DNA of 64,000 nt, from positions 2,767,001 to 2,831,000 of the forward strand of contig NZ_JBBORC010000001.1 in NCBI RefSeq assembly GCF_038004425.1, read 5' to 3'. Both the position numbers and the translations under genes were made by a program. This DNA comes from Solibacillus sp. FSL W7-1464 (lineage in GTDB: Bacteria; Bacillota; Bacilli; Bacillales_A; Planococcaceae). Of this stretch, positions 29,890-39,829 are shown in pieces (the first letter of the stretch is position 1; each line of letters starts with the position of its first letter). The notes under the pieces are model-generated. The model had not been told where the DNA came from. It searched no databases and saw only the letters and a program-made list of their open reading frames with translations.

Positions 29890-31452
29890 TTATTTTACGC
29901 GCAATTCTACTCGACGGATTTTCCCTGAAATTGTTTTAGGTAATTCGTCTAAAAACTCGATAATTCGAGGATATTTATATGGTGCTGTCAGCTGTTTCAC
30001 ATGGTTTTGCAGTTCTTCTACAATCGTCGGACTCTCTTTTAACGAGACTTCTTTAAGAACGATAAATGCTTTTACAACATTCCCCCGAATTTCGTCAGGA
30101 CTTGCAACAACAGCACATTCCTGTACTGCAGGGTGCTTTGTTAACGCATCCTCTACTTCAAATGGTCCGATTGTATAGCCTGATGAAATAATAATGTCAT
30201 CATTGCGCCCTTCAAACCAGAAATAGCCGTCTTCATCCTTTGTCGCACGGTCACCTGTTACATACCAATCCCCGCGATATTGAACCGCTGTACGCTCAGG
30301 ATCTTTATAATATCCTTTAAATAAAGCAGGAGTCGATTTGTGTACGGCAATATCCCCGACTTCACCAGCCGGTACAAGGTCACCATCTTCATTAATCAAA
30401 TCAATGATATTTCCCGGTGTCGGTTTCCCCATCGAGCCAGGGCGCAATTCCATATTTAATAATGATCCGATTAACAATGTATTTTCTGTCTGACCATAGC
30501 CATCACGTACAGTTAATTGATGCTCACGCTCAAATGTTTCGATCACTTCGCGGTTAAGAGGCTCACCAGCTGAAACGGCGCTGCGCAATGAAGTTAAATT
30601 AAATGAATTTAACTGATCTAATTTCGCCATCATCCGGTATTCTGTCGGCGTACAGCAAAGTACATTAATTTGTTGCTGTTCGATTAAGTGTAAAAACTGT
30701 GTCGGATCAAACTTCCCTTTGTACACAAACCCTGTTGCACCACTGCCTAATACAGCAAGAAACGGACTCCAAATCCATTTTTGCCATCCCGGAGCTGCAG
30801 TTGCCCATACTGTATCGCCATCACGTACTCCAAGCCACTCAGCTGCCGTTGTACGTAAATGTGCATATCCCCAGCCATGTGAGTGCATTACGGCTTTCGG
30901 ATTCCCAGTCGTGCCTGACGTATAGGCTAAAAACGCCAGATCATCGGCTTTTGTCTCAACAGAATCGAACTCGTTTGACTGCTTCCCTGCAAGCGCCATT
31001 AATGAAGTCCATCCTTCTTTTTCATTCCCGACGATAAAGCATTCTACATTCGCTAAATTTTCTACCTGTTCGAATTCATTTACGAACTGTTCCATCACGA
31101 TAATTGCCTTGGCCTCTGAATGGTTTAGACGATAATCGATATCTTTTGCCCGCAGCAGTTCCGAACTTGGAATAATGACCAAACCTGCTTTTAGTGCCCC
31201 AATATAGGAAATATATGCTTCTAAACAGCGAGGCAGCATAATTAAAATGACATCTCCTTTTTTTAATCCTTGTGCATAAAAGGCATTTGCAGCCTGGTTT
31301 GCTCTTTGTAGCAATTCTTCGTATGTATAACGCTCTTGGTGTCCGTTTTCTTCCTGAAATACTAATGCTGTTTTTGAGCTTTTATTATCATGCTTTTCAA
31401 ATTCATTCACAATATTATAAATTTCTGGTGCAACTAATTGATTTTCATTCAT
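29890..31452 (-). CDS. mbcS: Acyl-CoA synthetase (YtcI/MbcS-like)
   Basis: The 520-residue adenylate-forming enzyme activates a carboxylic acid with ATP and CoA. The phosphate-binding loop is YTSGTTGNPKAV at about residues 171-182, followed by the TGD motif (WYVTGDRATKDEDGYFWFEGRNDDIIISSGY) and the C-terminal catalytic Lys region PKTISGKIRR. The gene neighbours sspA-thiI-nifZ match B. subtilis ytcI, for which branched or medium-chain acids are reported substrates. It is distinct from acsA later in the window. Substrate here is inferred by position and family. Confidence 0.82.
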   Translation of the reverse strand: MNENQLVAPEIYNIVNEFEKHDNKSSKTALVFQEENGHQERYTYEELLQRANQAANAFYAQGLKKGDVILIMLPRCLEAYISYIGALKAGLVIIPSSELLRAKDIDYRLNHSEAKAIIVMEQFVNEFEQVENLANVECFIVGNEKEGWTSLMALAGKQSNEFDSVETKADDLAFLAYTSGTTGNPKAVMHSHGWGYAHLRTTAAEWLGVRDGDTVWATAAPGWQKWIWSPFLAVLGSGATGFVYKGKFDPTQFLHLIEQQQINVLCCTPTEYRMMAKLDQLNSFNLTSLRSAVSAGEPLNREVIETFEREHQLTVRDGYGQTENTLLIGSLLNMELRPGSMGKPTPGNIIDLINEDGDLVPAGEVGDIAVHKSTPALFKGYYKDPERTAVQYRGDWYVTGDRATKDEDGYFWFEGRNDDIIISSGYTIGPFEVEDALTKHPAVQECAVVASPDEIRGNVVKAFIVLKEVSLKESPTIVEELQNHVKQLTAPYKYPRIIEFLDELPKTISGKIRRVELRVK

Positions 31453-31578
31453 TTTGATACTCCCCTTTGTTTGAAAAAAATGAACCTTACATATTTAGTA
31501 TAATAATCATTTTCCGTAATATCAAAATATTCCGCCACTTTTTATTGCATAACTAATATTATTTATTAACAAAATAAA

Positions 31579-31610
31579 AAAGAAGCGCTACTTTAAAAGC
31601 AGCGCTCCTT
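31579..31610 (-). terminator. Terminator after the SASP gene
   Basis: On the minus strand AGGAGCGCTGCTTTTAAAGTAGCGCTTCT forms a stem followed by TTTTTTATTTTG, 20 bases past the stop. Confidence 0.85.
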
Positions 31611-31629
31611 TCTTTAAAACGTATTATTA

Positions 31630-31836
31630 TTATTGGTTTTGGTTGCCGCGTAATTGCTGCTCAGCCATCTGTACTAGGCGTTTCGTAATTTCGCCACCTA
31701 CAGAACCGTTTGCACGAGATGATGCGTCTGGACCTAATTGTACACCAAATTCTTGTGCAATTTCATATTTCATTTGATCTAAAGCTTGTTGTGCACCAGG
31801 TACACGTAATTTGTTTGAGCTGTTGTTGTTTGCCAT
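31630..31836 (-). CDS. sspA: Alpha/beta-type small acid-soluble spore protein
   Basis: This 68-residue DNA-binding spore protein shows the family signature: [21 protein letters not shown] (GPR protease cleavage site E-I-A at about residue 25) and [17 protein letters not shown]. It coats spore DNA and gives UV and heat resistance. The start follows AAGGAGGTGAGAGACAG. I discard eight upstream codons. Spore-forming host is the direct implication. Confidence 0.95.
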   Translation of the reverse strand: MANNNSSNKLRVPGAQQALDQMKYEIAQEFGVQLGPDASSRANGSVGGEITKRLVQMAEQQLRGNQNQ

Positions 31837-31946
31837 CTGTCTCTCACCTCCTTGTGACATTAGAATGCACCGGGAGGAAAGATTAATACATAAAAAACAC
31901 AGGTAAATTATAGCTCGATTAGGAAATCATTATCAGTTCCAAAAAA

Positions 31947-33158
31947 TTATAATAAATCAGCGAATTTATCTTCTTTTACTTCCTTCTGAGGGAACTGATA
32001 TACTTCGCGGTTTTTAACAGCACGATCAATTAAATCATCGAATTCCGTAAAGCTTTCAAAACGCTGAACCTTTTCTAGTTTTGGTTTTGTTTTCGGACTG
32101 GATGGTGTAAATATTGTACAGCAATCCTCAAATGGTTGAATTGACGTTTCGTATGTGCCTATATCTTTTGCAATTTTGATGATATCGTTTTTATCTGCTG
32201 AAATTAACGGACGTAAAATAGGTGTATTTGTCACATCATTAATTGCCGTTAAGCTTTCCAATGTTTGTGAAGCGACTTGCCCTAAGCTTTCGCCTGTTAC
32301 AATACCTAATGCGCCAATGTCTTCACGTACTTTATCTGCCACTTTCATCATCATACGACGTGTTGATGTCATTGACATATTATCTGGCACCGCGTCTTTT
32401 ACTGCTACTTGCAGTTCTGTGAACGGGATGACATGCAGGCGAATATTTGCACCGAATTTTGTTAATTCATTTGCAAGTTCCTTCACTTTTTGTAATGCAT
32501 TATCGCTCGTATATGGCGGACTGAAGAAATGAATCGCATCCAATCGAACACCGCGTTTCATCATTAAGTAACCGGCAACAGGGCTGTCAATACCGCCTGA
32601 AAGCATTAACAGTGAACGTCCGTTTGAACCAATCGGCATACCTCCAGCACCTTGGATCACTTGAGCCATCATATAGATCGCGTCTTCGCGAACTTCAATT
32701 CGAAGTGCGAAATCCGGTTTCTTTACCTGTACTTTAAAGTTCGGGAAATTCGGTAAAATCGTAGCTCCCATTTCACGTTGTAATTCATGCGTGTCCAACG
32801 GGAAAGTTTTATCTGTACGATGCACTTCAACTTTAAACGTCAAATCGCCTTTATCGCGATAGTCTTCTAAAATTTCAAAGGCCAAAGCTTTCATCACATC
32901 CAGATCTTTTTCACAAGATGCAACAGGGCTGATTGATTGGATTCCGAAAACATGTGGTAAACGATCCATTAGTACATCAAATTTTTCCTGATTTTCTACT
33001 TCAATAAACATACGGTCACGCTCTGCACGGATTTTCAGTGGTGCAATATCGTTAAATGAATAACGTACATTATCACGTAAACGGCTGATAAAATCTTTTT
33101 TGTTACGACCTTTTGTTGATAATTCACCATAGCGAACCAAAATTTCTTTAAAAATCAT
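31947..33158 (-). CDS. thiI: tRNA 4-thiouridine synthase / thiamine synthesis protein ThiI
   Basis: The 403-residue protein installs 4-thiouridine at tRNA position 8. Domains in order are an N-terminal ferredoxin-like domain, THUMP at about residues 60-165 and a PP-loop adenylating domain with SGGIDS at 187-192. No C-terminal rhodanese domain is present, as in Bacillus, so sulfur must come directly from the adjacent cysteine desulfurase. Its ATG overlaps the nifZ stop by four bases (ATGA), indicating coupled translation. Confidence 0.95.
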   Translation of the reverse strand: MIFKEILVRYGELSTKGRNKKDFISRLRDNVRYSFNDIAPLKIRAERDRMFIEVENQEKFDVLMDRLPHVFGIQSISPVASCEKDLDVMKALAFEILEDYRDKGDLTFKVEVHRTDKTFPLDTHELQREMGATILPNFPNFKVQVKKPDFALRIEVREDAIYMMAQVIQGAGGMPIGSNGRSLLMLSGGIDSPVAGYLMMKRGVRLDAIHFFSPPYTSDNALQKVKELANELTKFGANIRLHVIPFTELQVAVKDAVPDNMSMTSTRRMMMKVADKVREDIGALGIVTGESLGQVASQTLESLTAINDVTNTPILRPLISADKNDIIKIAKDIGTYETSIQPFEDCCTIFTPSSPKTKPKLEKVQRFESFTEFDDLIDRAVKNREVYQFPQKEVKEDKFADLL

Positions 33159-34303
33159 TGCGTAATATCTCCTTTTAATTCTTTCATTACGATTGTGAAT
33201 TGCTCTTTGAATGAAACAATATCTTCGTCTGTATTGATTGCGCCCAAGCTTAAACGGAGTACTCCGTTTTTATAGCGGCTATCGATATTTAATGCTTCCA
33301 CAACATGGCTTGTTTTCGTCTGTTTTGAAGAGCAGGCACTTGATGTTGAAACGATAATATCACGTTTTTGTAGTGCATTTATTAAAATCTCGCCTTTAAG
33401 TCCTCTTACACTGAACGATAAAATATGCGGTGCACCGTCTTTTGGTGAAAGGACATATACTTCCTGCCCGAATTGCTCAAAGAAATGATGGAGATCTGCA
33501 GACCATTTTCTAAAGTTCTCAACATTCCCCGGCATGCCCTCAATAGCTAAACGGGCCGCTTTTGCCAATGAAACGGCTTGCGGCACTGCAACCGTACCAC
33601 TTCTTAATCCAAACTCTTGTCCACCACCGACGATAAATGCCTTCAGTTGTGGTTTTTTACGGAATGCTAACAAGCCACTTCCTTTTAAGCCTTGAATTTT
33701 GTGACCTGAAATGGAAATGACATCTGGACCATTGTCTCCGTCAAAAAAGACAGGCAGCTTTCCGAAACTTTGAATCGCATCCACATGGAACATCGCCTGG
33801 CATGTACGGTGAATGATTTGGGCTGCTTCCTTAATTGGCTGAACAGCTCCGATTTCGTTATTCACATGCATAATGCTCACTATAATAGTATCTTTGCGAA
33901 GCTTTTGCTGCAGTTCCTCTAAAGATATGACTCCATATTTATTTACTTTTAGGTAATCGATTTCATATCCTTCTTCTTCCAATCGCTTGACCGCTTCCAA
34001 AATCGAAGGATGTTCTATTTCTGTCGTAATAATATGCTTGCCTCTAAAATTGCTAGATTTAGCAAGACCAAAAAGCGCTGCATTATTTGATTCCGTACCT
34101 CCGGAAGTAAACAAAATATTCTTTTCCTCTGTATGAAGAATATTCGCCAATTGCTCCCGAGCTTTTGTGAGTAAGGCGTTTGACTCGACACCTGCACGGT
34201 GAATCGATGCAGGGTTGGCATAATATTGTTCATTCACTAACATAAATGTCGCCAAGACATCTTTGTGCGGCTTCGTTGTTGCACTATTATCTAAATATAT
34301 CAT
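33155..34303 (-). CDS. nifZ: Cysteine desulfurase (NifZ/IscS-like), partner of ThiI
   Basis: The 382-residue PLP enzyme releases sulfur from cysteine. Lys202 in SISGHKIQG binds PLP and Cys324 in STSSACSSK accepts the persulfide. The start codon is ATG with a moderate AGGTTGAGTATAG upstream. In B. subtilis the paralogue next to thiI is dedicated to tRNA 4-thiouridine formation; the 4-base overlap with thiI here supports the same job. Confidence 0.93.
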   Translation of the reverse strand: MIYLDNSATTKPHKDVLATFMLVNEQYYANPASIHRAGVESNALLTKAREQLANILHTEEKNILFTSGGTESNNAALFGLAKSSNFRGKHIITTEIEHPSILEAVKRLEEEGYEIDYLKVNKYGVISLEELQQKLRKDTIIVSIMHVNNEIGAVQPIKEAAQIIHRTCQAMFHVDAIQSFGKLPVFFDGDNGPDVISISGHKIQGLKGSGLLAFRKKPQLKAFIVGGGQEFGLRSGTVAVPQAVSLAKAARLAIEGMPGNVENFRKWSADLHHFFEQFGQEVYVLSPKDGAPHILSFSVRGLKGEILINALQKRDIIVSTSSACSSKQTKTSHVVEALNIDSRYKNGVLRLSLGAINTDEDIVSFKEQFTIVMKELKGDITQ

Positions 34304-34391
34304 CTATACTCAACCTTCTTTTTAAAACTAATTTGTCTTAAACTTACTGATATTACAGTGTCCTGCTTATATTCATCACTTACCAAAGAGA

Positions 34392-34432
34392 GAGGTTGTG
34401 TTAATCGTCAATTTGACGATTAACACAACCTC
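34392..34432 (-). terminator. 20-bp perfect palindromic hairpin after ezrA
   Basis: Arms of 20 bases (34392-34411 and 34413-34432, beginning GAGGTTGTG and ending CACAACCTC) are perfect with a single central base. The hairpin lies 58 bases after the ezrA stop and 89 ahead of nifZ. On the minus strand it is followed by TCTCTTTGG, so it is a probable but T-poor terminator. Confidence 0.75.
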
Positions 34433-34489
34433 ATAAATGTGCTTATTTATTATAACGCTAAATGGATCAACATGTAACCGTTATGCTTA

Positions 34490-36193
34490 TTATTTTGTAA
34501 GCAGCTGCTCCTGAACGAGCTCCTCAATGCGTTTGATTGCATTTGGATCGATGATTTCAACCGCTTTCGCTGCATCTTCCAGTGCTTTTATGTAGCGGAA
34601 TTTCTTGAATGCGTCTTCAGCTTCAAGTAAATTTTCATGTACTTGTCGATTCGTTGCCCTGTAGCGATTTCCAAACTGAATAAGACGTTCAATAATTAAT
34701 ACGTTCTCAATCATTTCCTGTGCTTTTTCATGTGTTTCTTCAATCGATTGCTTTGCATTAAGTAAATGCTGGTTTACTTGGATAATATTTAACGGTACTT
34801 CCTGCAAGCTTTGGACAACTACAAAAATCTGTTCTGCTGCTTCTTCTAATCTAGCATCCATCTCTTCCGGAATTCCAGGAATATTGGCACGTCCAAGCAG
34901 GCGCTCTGTATCTTGCAATAAACGCTTCAATGTTTCCAATTCGGCTCTTGCTTTATTTTCATCAATACGGAGATTTTTCAGTTTATTCGAGAATTTTTCC
35001 TGCTCTTCGGCGATTTGCTCGATTTCATCAGTAATTTCTTTTAGCTCTTCCTGCAAGCTCGAGTAAGCAGATTTTTCTTCTTGAACACGTGTTGATAACA
35101 ATTCATAGCGTCTTTGTAAAACTTCCAAATGCTTTAGGCCTACTTTAGGTATTTCCGCTTCTTTATCCTGTAAACGGTAGCTATGCTGTACATAAGCGAC
35201 TTCATCATTGATGTCTTTTGTAAGACGCATCACATCATTAATCACGCTGTACATGCCGGAACAGTTTCGTTCCACATACTTTCTTGCCATTACTTCTTTT
35301 TCCAGCAAATTATAGAAATGGTCGATTTCATCATTAATTGTTTGGATTCGTGGCGAAACAGCTGGCAGGTTTAGTTCAGCAATTGCCGCTTTCAACATTT
35401 CCAGTTCACTCTCAAGCCCATTCAAATATTCAGTCAGCTCTAAATGGCGTAAATAATACTTTTGTTCTTCCATTTCACGCTGGCCATTACGAAGTTCATA
35501 AATTGCAGTTGGGATTTTAGTTTGAATTTCCGTAAGGAGTGTCGGCACATCATTTAATAAACTGAAAATTTCCTGTGCTTCATTGTTAAGTTGGAGGACT
35601 ATTTCACGTGCCTGCAAATAGTTGCCGTCTTTTGTTAACTCATCAAACTCTTCAAATTTTGGTGTGAATTGCTCAAGCTTTTTTTCCAACGCTTCCAAAG
35701 CCGGTCCAAATGAATGCTGGTGTGCCAAAATTGTTTTGCGTGCAGAACGGTAATATTCTTTCAGCTGCTCGATTTCGATTCGGTTTTTCTCTTCACTGCC
35801 GATCAATTCATCCAGTTCTGTTATAATCTGCACTCGTACTTGCTCACATTTTGTAAGCTCTTGTTCAATGTCGCGTTCTGTATTTGTTGCTTTGTTAAAT
35901 TTAAATCGGTCGACAAATTCTTCCGCATCAAATAACAATTCGTCAATTTTCGGAATTTGCTTATCGACAACATCCAACCAACGATTACGCCAGTTTTCAA
36001 ACAGTTCTTCTGTTTGACCGTTCATATTAAGGGCTTTTACTTTCGCCAGCTCCTCAAAAATCGGATAATGTTGTATTTGTAGTTTTTCCTTATCTAATCG
36101 TCCTATTTCTGCATTATGCTTGCGCCTTACTACTAAGCCTGCCATTAATAATGCTAATAGTACGACGACAACAATGATGATATACTTTATCAT
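34490..36193 (-). CDS. ezrA: Septation ring formation regulator EzrA
   Basis: The 567-residue protein has one N-terminal membrane helix (IIIVVVVLLALLMAGLVV) and then four or five spectrin-like helical repeats, rich in Glu and Lys, predicted as coiled coil. EzrA binds FtsZ and the tubulin-like ring machinery to limit aberrant Z-rings and links division to wall synthesis. I start at the ATG after TTAGGGGGCTTACA and drop ten upstream codons. The length matches Bacillus EzrA (562-ish). Confidence 0.93.
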   Translation of the reverse strand: MIKYIIIVVVVLLALLMAGLVVRRKHNAEIGRLDKEKLQIQHYPIFEELAKVKALNMNGQTEELFENWRNRWLDVVDKQIPKIDELLFDAEEFVDRFKFNKATNTERDIEQELTKCEQVRVQIITELDELIGSEEKNRIEIEQLKEYYRSARKTILAHQHSFGPALEALEKKLEQFTPKFEEFDELTKDGNYLQAREIVLQLNNEAQEIFSLLNDVPTLLTEIQTKIPTAIYELRNGQREMEEQKYYLRHLELTEYLNGLESELEMLKAAIAELNLPAVSPRIQTINDEIDHFYNLLEKEVMARKYVERNCSGMYSVINDVMRLTKDINDEVAYVQHSYRLQDKEAEIPKVGLKHLEVLQRRYELLSTRVQEEKSAYSSLQEELKEITDEIEQIAEEQEKFSNKLKNLRIDENKARAELETLKRLLQDTERLLGRANIPGIPEEMDARLEEAAEQIFVVVQSLQEVPLNIIQVNQHLLNAKQSIEETHEKAQEMIENVLIIERLIQFGNRYRATNRQVHENLLEAEDAFKKFRYIKALEDAAKAVEIIDPNAIKRIEELVQEQLLTK

Positions 36194-36335
36194 TGTAAGC
36201 CCCCTAATCCCAAATAAAATCAATATTTTTAGCTATATACGTAATATTAATAATAACATGTTTTTTTATATTTGTTTAACTATTTCCAGCTTTTTTTACT
36301 TTTAAATTCCATAATTTTGAAGGAAGGTCATTCAA

Positions 36336-37139
36336 TTGAAACGAGACGGTCATATACACACACCTTTTTGCCCCCATGGTACTACAGATTCGATAGAAAA
36401 ATATGTCGAAAAAGCGATAGCAAGCGGTTTTAAAGAAATTACTTTTACGGAGCATGCTCCTTTACCCGAAAACTTTGTCGATCCAACGCCTGACAAGGAT
36501 AGCGGAATGAATCCTGCTTATTTGATGGATTACTTTAAAGAACTGAAGCGAGCAAAAAAACAGTATCAAACTGATATTAAAATCAATATCGGCTTAGAGG
36601 TCGACTATATTGTCGGCTATGAACACGAAACAAAACAATTTCTTAACGACGTCGGTCCATTACTGGATGATGCGATTTTATCCGTACATTTTTTACATTT
36701 CCAAGACGAGTATGTATGTATTGACTTTTCACAAGAAATATATTTACAATTTGCCAATAAGGTTGGCGGCATTCTTCCTATGTATAAGCTATACTACGAA
36801 ACTGTGAAAAAGTCGATTACGGCGGATTTAGGCTTATACAAACCTAAGCGTATAGGACATCCTACATTGATTCATAAATTTCAGCTTGCACACAACGAAC
36901 AAATCGATGATACAGCTGACATTGATGAACTATTAAAGATGATGCAGACCGGTCATTATGAACTGGATTTTAATAGTGCTGGTCTAAGTAAACCGTATTG
37001 TAAGGAGACATACCCTCCTTATCCGTTTGTGAAACAGGCAATTAATTTACAAATTCCAGTTATTTTCGGTTCTGATGCCCATACAGTAGCGGATTTACAT
37101 CAGCATTATGAAATATTACAGAAAAAAATAACTTTTTAA
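36336..37139 (+). CDS. hisJ: Histidinol-phosphatase, PHP type (HisJ-like)
   Basis: The 267-residue PHP phosphoesterase removes phosphate from histidinol phosphate. The metal-binding DGHIHTPFCPHG is at the N-terminus, the Glu ligand is in TEHAPLP, and later ligands are in VDYIVGYE, SVHFLH and GSDAHT. It starts at TTG after GAAGGAAGG. No other his genes are in view, but hisJ stands apart from the his operon in Bacillus too. It is divergent from ezrA and ahead of the GAF protein. Confidence 0.88.
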   Translation: MKRDGHIHTPFCPHGTTDSIEKYVEKAIASGFKEITFTEHAPLPENFVDPTPDKDSGMNPAYLMDYFKELKRAKKQYQTDIKINIGLEVDYIVGYEHETKQFLNDVGPLLDDAILSVHFLHFQDEYVCIDFSQEIYLQFANKVGGILPMYKLYYETVKKSITADLGLYKPKRIGHPTLIHKFQLAHNEQIDDTADIDELLKMMQTGHYELDFNSAGLSKPYCKETYPPYPFVKQAINLQIPVIFGSDAHTVADLHQHYEILQKKITF

Positions 37140-37151
37140 TCGGAGGATTCT

Positions 37152-37631
37152 ATGTTTGGAAATATTACTTATAACGGAACACTAACAGAACAGTACGAAC
37201 AGCTGTCGAAACAGCTGGATGCATTGCTGGAAGGCGAAAATAACTTAATCGCAAACTTGAGTAATGCATCAGCTTTATTAAATACTTTTTTAAAAGAAAT
37301 TAACTGGGTAGGATTTTATTTAATGAATGAAGGCGAATTGGTGCTTGGTCCATTCCAAGGCTTGCCTGCTTGTGTACGAATTCCTGTCGGGCGCGGTGTT
37401 TGCGGCACAACGGTTGCCAATAAGCAAACAATGGTTGTAGACGATGTTCATGCTTTCCCTGGTCATATCGCTTGTGACGCGGCATCAAAATCGGAAATTG
37501 TTATACCTGTAATTAAAAATGGTGTCGTTTTAGGTGTTTTAGATATCGACAGCCCGGTTGAAGCACGTTTTACTCCAGAAGATAAAGATGGTTTGGAAAG
37601 ATTTGTGGATGTACTGTTAAAACATATTTGA
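37152..37631 (+). CDS. ytsP: Free methionine-R-sulfoxide reductase (GAF domain, YtsP-like)
   Basis: The 159-residue GAF-domain enzyme has the three Cys of fRMsr (Cys74, Cys84, Cys108); spacing of 10 and 24 equals the E. coli enzyme. The motif GPFQGLPACVRIPVGRGVCG is at about residues 66-85. It reduces free methionine-R-sulfoxide with thioredoxin. It begins 12 bases after hisJ with a GGAGGATTCT ribosome site, so the two are likely cotranscribed. Convergent with dgcP. Confidence 0.9.
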   Translation: MFGNITYNGTLTEQYEQLSKQLDALLEGENNLIANLSNASALLNTFLKEINWVGFYLMNEGELVLGPFQGLPACVRIPVGRGVCGTTVANKQTMVVDDVHAFPGHIACDAASKSEIVIPVIKNGVVLGVLDIDSPVEARFTPEDKDGLERFVDVLLKHI

Positions 37632-37637
37632 TCGCTA

Positions 37638-37677
37638 AAAAGGGAGTGCCCGAAAAATGATTCCGGGTACTCCCTTT
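37638..37677. terminator. Bidirectional terminator between ytsP and dgcP
   Basis: The stem AAAGGGAGTGCCCG / CGGGTACTCCCTTT has one mismatch. It lies 7 bases after ytsP and ends at the dgcP stop. Confidence 0.8.
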
Positions 37678-39538
37678 AATATTGCAGTTCCATTGGTTTT
37701 TCATATACACACAGACGGTTTTTTCCATTTCGTTTAGCATGATATAGTGCAATATCCGCTTGAACAAACATATTTTTAAAATCCGGACGGCTGCTTTTAT
37801 GCCACGTAATCATGCCCGCAGAAACCGTAACCGAAGGATTAGTTACATTTGGCACCATTTGTACAATCGAATCCGCAATTTCAATTGCTTCTCTGTCTGA
37901 AATATTCGGAATATAGACGGCGAGCTCTTCACCGCCCCACCGCGAGCAGATGCCCCTTTTCCCTATTTCATTTTGCAGTCGTCTAGCAATTTGTACGATT
38001 ACTTCATCTCCGACTTGATGCCCATATGTGTCATTAACCTTTTTAAAGTTATCAATATCAATTAACAGGAACATTCCTGAATCGTCCGTTTGAATGGACT
38101 TTTCCACGTATGAATCGGAATAACTTCTTGCGTATAGCTTTGTTAAATGGTCCCGATCCACCATCTCCTGAAGTTTTTCACGTAAAACAGAATTAGAAAT
38201 AGCTAATGAAGAATGATGAATAAGCGATTGCATTAATTTAAAGCTATCAAAGGAGAAGAAATACGGCTCTTTATGCAATACGATACTAAACCCGATAATA
38301 TCTTCTTCAACAATCATCGGAATAGCCATTATCGACTTATACACAATGTCTCCTGGAATAAGACGGCTGAAATCCGCAATAAACACTGGCTCTTGGGTCG
38401 TCTGGAAATGTTTTTCCACATGTTGGATATATACATTGCACGCTGCTTGATTGAAGAGCTCTGTACACGCTTCGGTCATGACATACTTTTCACCTTCTTT
38501 AAACAGGAAGCCAATTTCCATAGGCTGAAAAGATTTCAACATTTGCTTTTGTAAAAATAAAAGCATTTCACTGATCGGCAATTTCATATTTAAACGGTGG
38601 GAAGTTTCATTGATTAACTGTAAGTCCGTGATGAGACGATGTGATTGATGATAGAGTTTTGCGTTTTCCAATGCATTTCCTGAAGCTTGGGCGAGCATCC
38701 GGATAAATTCAATTTCTGAACTTGTGTATGAGTAATTGATGGGTGCATTTACTTGTAAAATCCCATATATTGCTTGTCTTCCTTTTATAGGTACATTTAA
38801 TAATCGACGGTTTTGTTCAACGGCTATATCTTCTTTCACTTCACCCGACACGAAAGACTCGATTGTCGCAGGCCGCTCTGACAAATAATCGAAAGGCTTT
38901 ATTTTCACTCTCGTTTGACGGTCTTGGTCATTTGACAAAATCAGCTCTACCTCAAGACCCGGGAAATTTTCTTCGATTGTAATAAGCACATTTTCCAAAA
39001 TTACATCAATATCCATCGTCGAATGGAAAAGGTCCGTCATCCAATATAATTTACGGTACTTTTGCTCATTCGAATAAACTTCGTACTTTTTTGTTAGAAA
39101 TTTATAGGAAGCGGATATCTCCCCTACTATATCTTCTGTCAGCACTGTTTGTAGAGGTGCGTTGACAGGGTTATATTTAAATATAATAATAGCTTCTATT
39201 TTATCATTTATTATAAGTGGCATAACATCTGTATGATTTTCAAAATACGGATGTTCTCTTAAAAACCCAGGTAACTTCACAACTTTATTACCATTAAAAT
39301 AGGGCTGAATAAAATCTAATGTTACATCAACATTCAGTATTTCTAAGTTGTCGATCGGTTTCAATTTATTTTCGCTTACATGAAATAAAAAACAATGCTC
39401 CATATTAAAGTGTTTAGTTAGACTTTCTTCTAATAGGAAAAAGTATTCATAAAATTTACTTCGTCGTAGTTTCGAATTTATACAAAGGCTTAATATATCC
39501 GATTTAAATTGATCAATCTTGTGTTGATTTTCCACCAT
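37676..39538 (-). CDS. dgcP: GAF-GGDEF diguanylate cyclase (DgcP/YtrP-like)
   Basis: The 620-residue protein has two GAF-like sensor segments (about residues 170-290 and 310-450) and a C-terminal GGDEF domain. The catalytic loop reads SRWGGEELAVY, an active GGEEL variant, preceded by FLLIDIDNFKKVNDTYGHQVGDEV. The inhibitory RxxD site at the usual position is replaced by GKRG, so product feedback is probably absent. It should make cyclic di-GMP in response to a ligand of the GAF domains. Its place between ytsP and rpsD matches B. subtilis ytrP. Confidence 0.85.
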   Translation of the reverse strand: MVENQHKIDQFKSDILSLCINSKLRRSKFYEYFFLLEESLTKHFNMEHCFLFHVSENKLKPIDNLEILNVDVTLDFIQPYFNGNKVVKLPGFLREHPYFENHTDVMPLIINDKIEAIIIFKYNPVNAPLQTVLTEDIVGEISASYKFLTKKYEVYSNEQKYRKLYWMTDLFHSTMDIDVILENVLITIEENFPGLEVELILSNDQDRQTRVKIKPFDYLSERPATIESFVSGEVKEDIAVEQNRRLLNVPIKGRQAIYGILQVNAPINYSYTSSEIEFIRMLAQASGNALENAKLYHQSHRLITDLQLINETSHRLNMKLPISEMLLFLQKQMLKSFQPMEIGFLFKEGEKYVMTEACTELFNQAACNVYIQHVEKHFQTTQEPVFIADFSRLIPGDIVYKSIMAIPMIVEEDIIGFSIVLHKEPYFFSFDSFKLMQSLIHHSSLAISNSVLREKLQEMVDRDHLTKLYARSYSDSYVEKSIQTDDSGMFLLIDIDNFKKVNDTYGHQVGDEVIVQIARRLQNEIGKRGICSRWGGEELAVYIPNISDREAIEIADSIVQMVPNVTNPSVTVSAGMITWHKSSRPDFKNMFVQADIALYHAKRNGKNRLCVYEKPMELQY

Positions 39539-39793
39539 TAAATCACCTTTTCTTTACTATTGCGATGTCGGTTCATTCACTTAACCTCAAGTATACACGC
39601 TTTATGTCTTATTGACTATTCAAATTTGTTATATTTTTCTAATAATCACCTCAATTTGATTTGTTTTTTATGTATTCAAGAATTTTACCGTCCTTATCTA
39701 CTACCCACTTTTATGCTTAAATACCCACAAAATTAATAATTTTTTTTCATTTTATTTTACTTCATATTATATTTAAAAAATAATACTCCTTTG
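39539..39793. other. AT-rich gap ahead of rpsD
   Basis: About 255 AT-rich bases between divergent dgcP and rpsD transcription units. I see no gene or RNA structure here beyond poly-A/T tracts, which may act as an upstream activating element for the rpsD promoter. Confidence 0.4.
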
Positions 39794-39822
39794 TTGACGG
39801 ATGAATAAAAAAAAGATACAAT
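39794..39822 (+). promoter_or_regulatory. rpsD promoter
   Basis: TTGACG (39794-39799) and TACAAT (39817-39822) are separated by 17 bases, fitting a housekeeping sigma-A promoter about 200 bases ahead of rpsD. Confidence 0.8.
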
Positions 39823-39829
39823 AGCCTTT

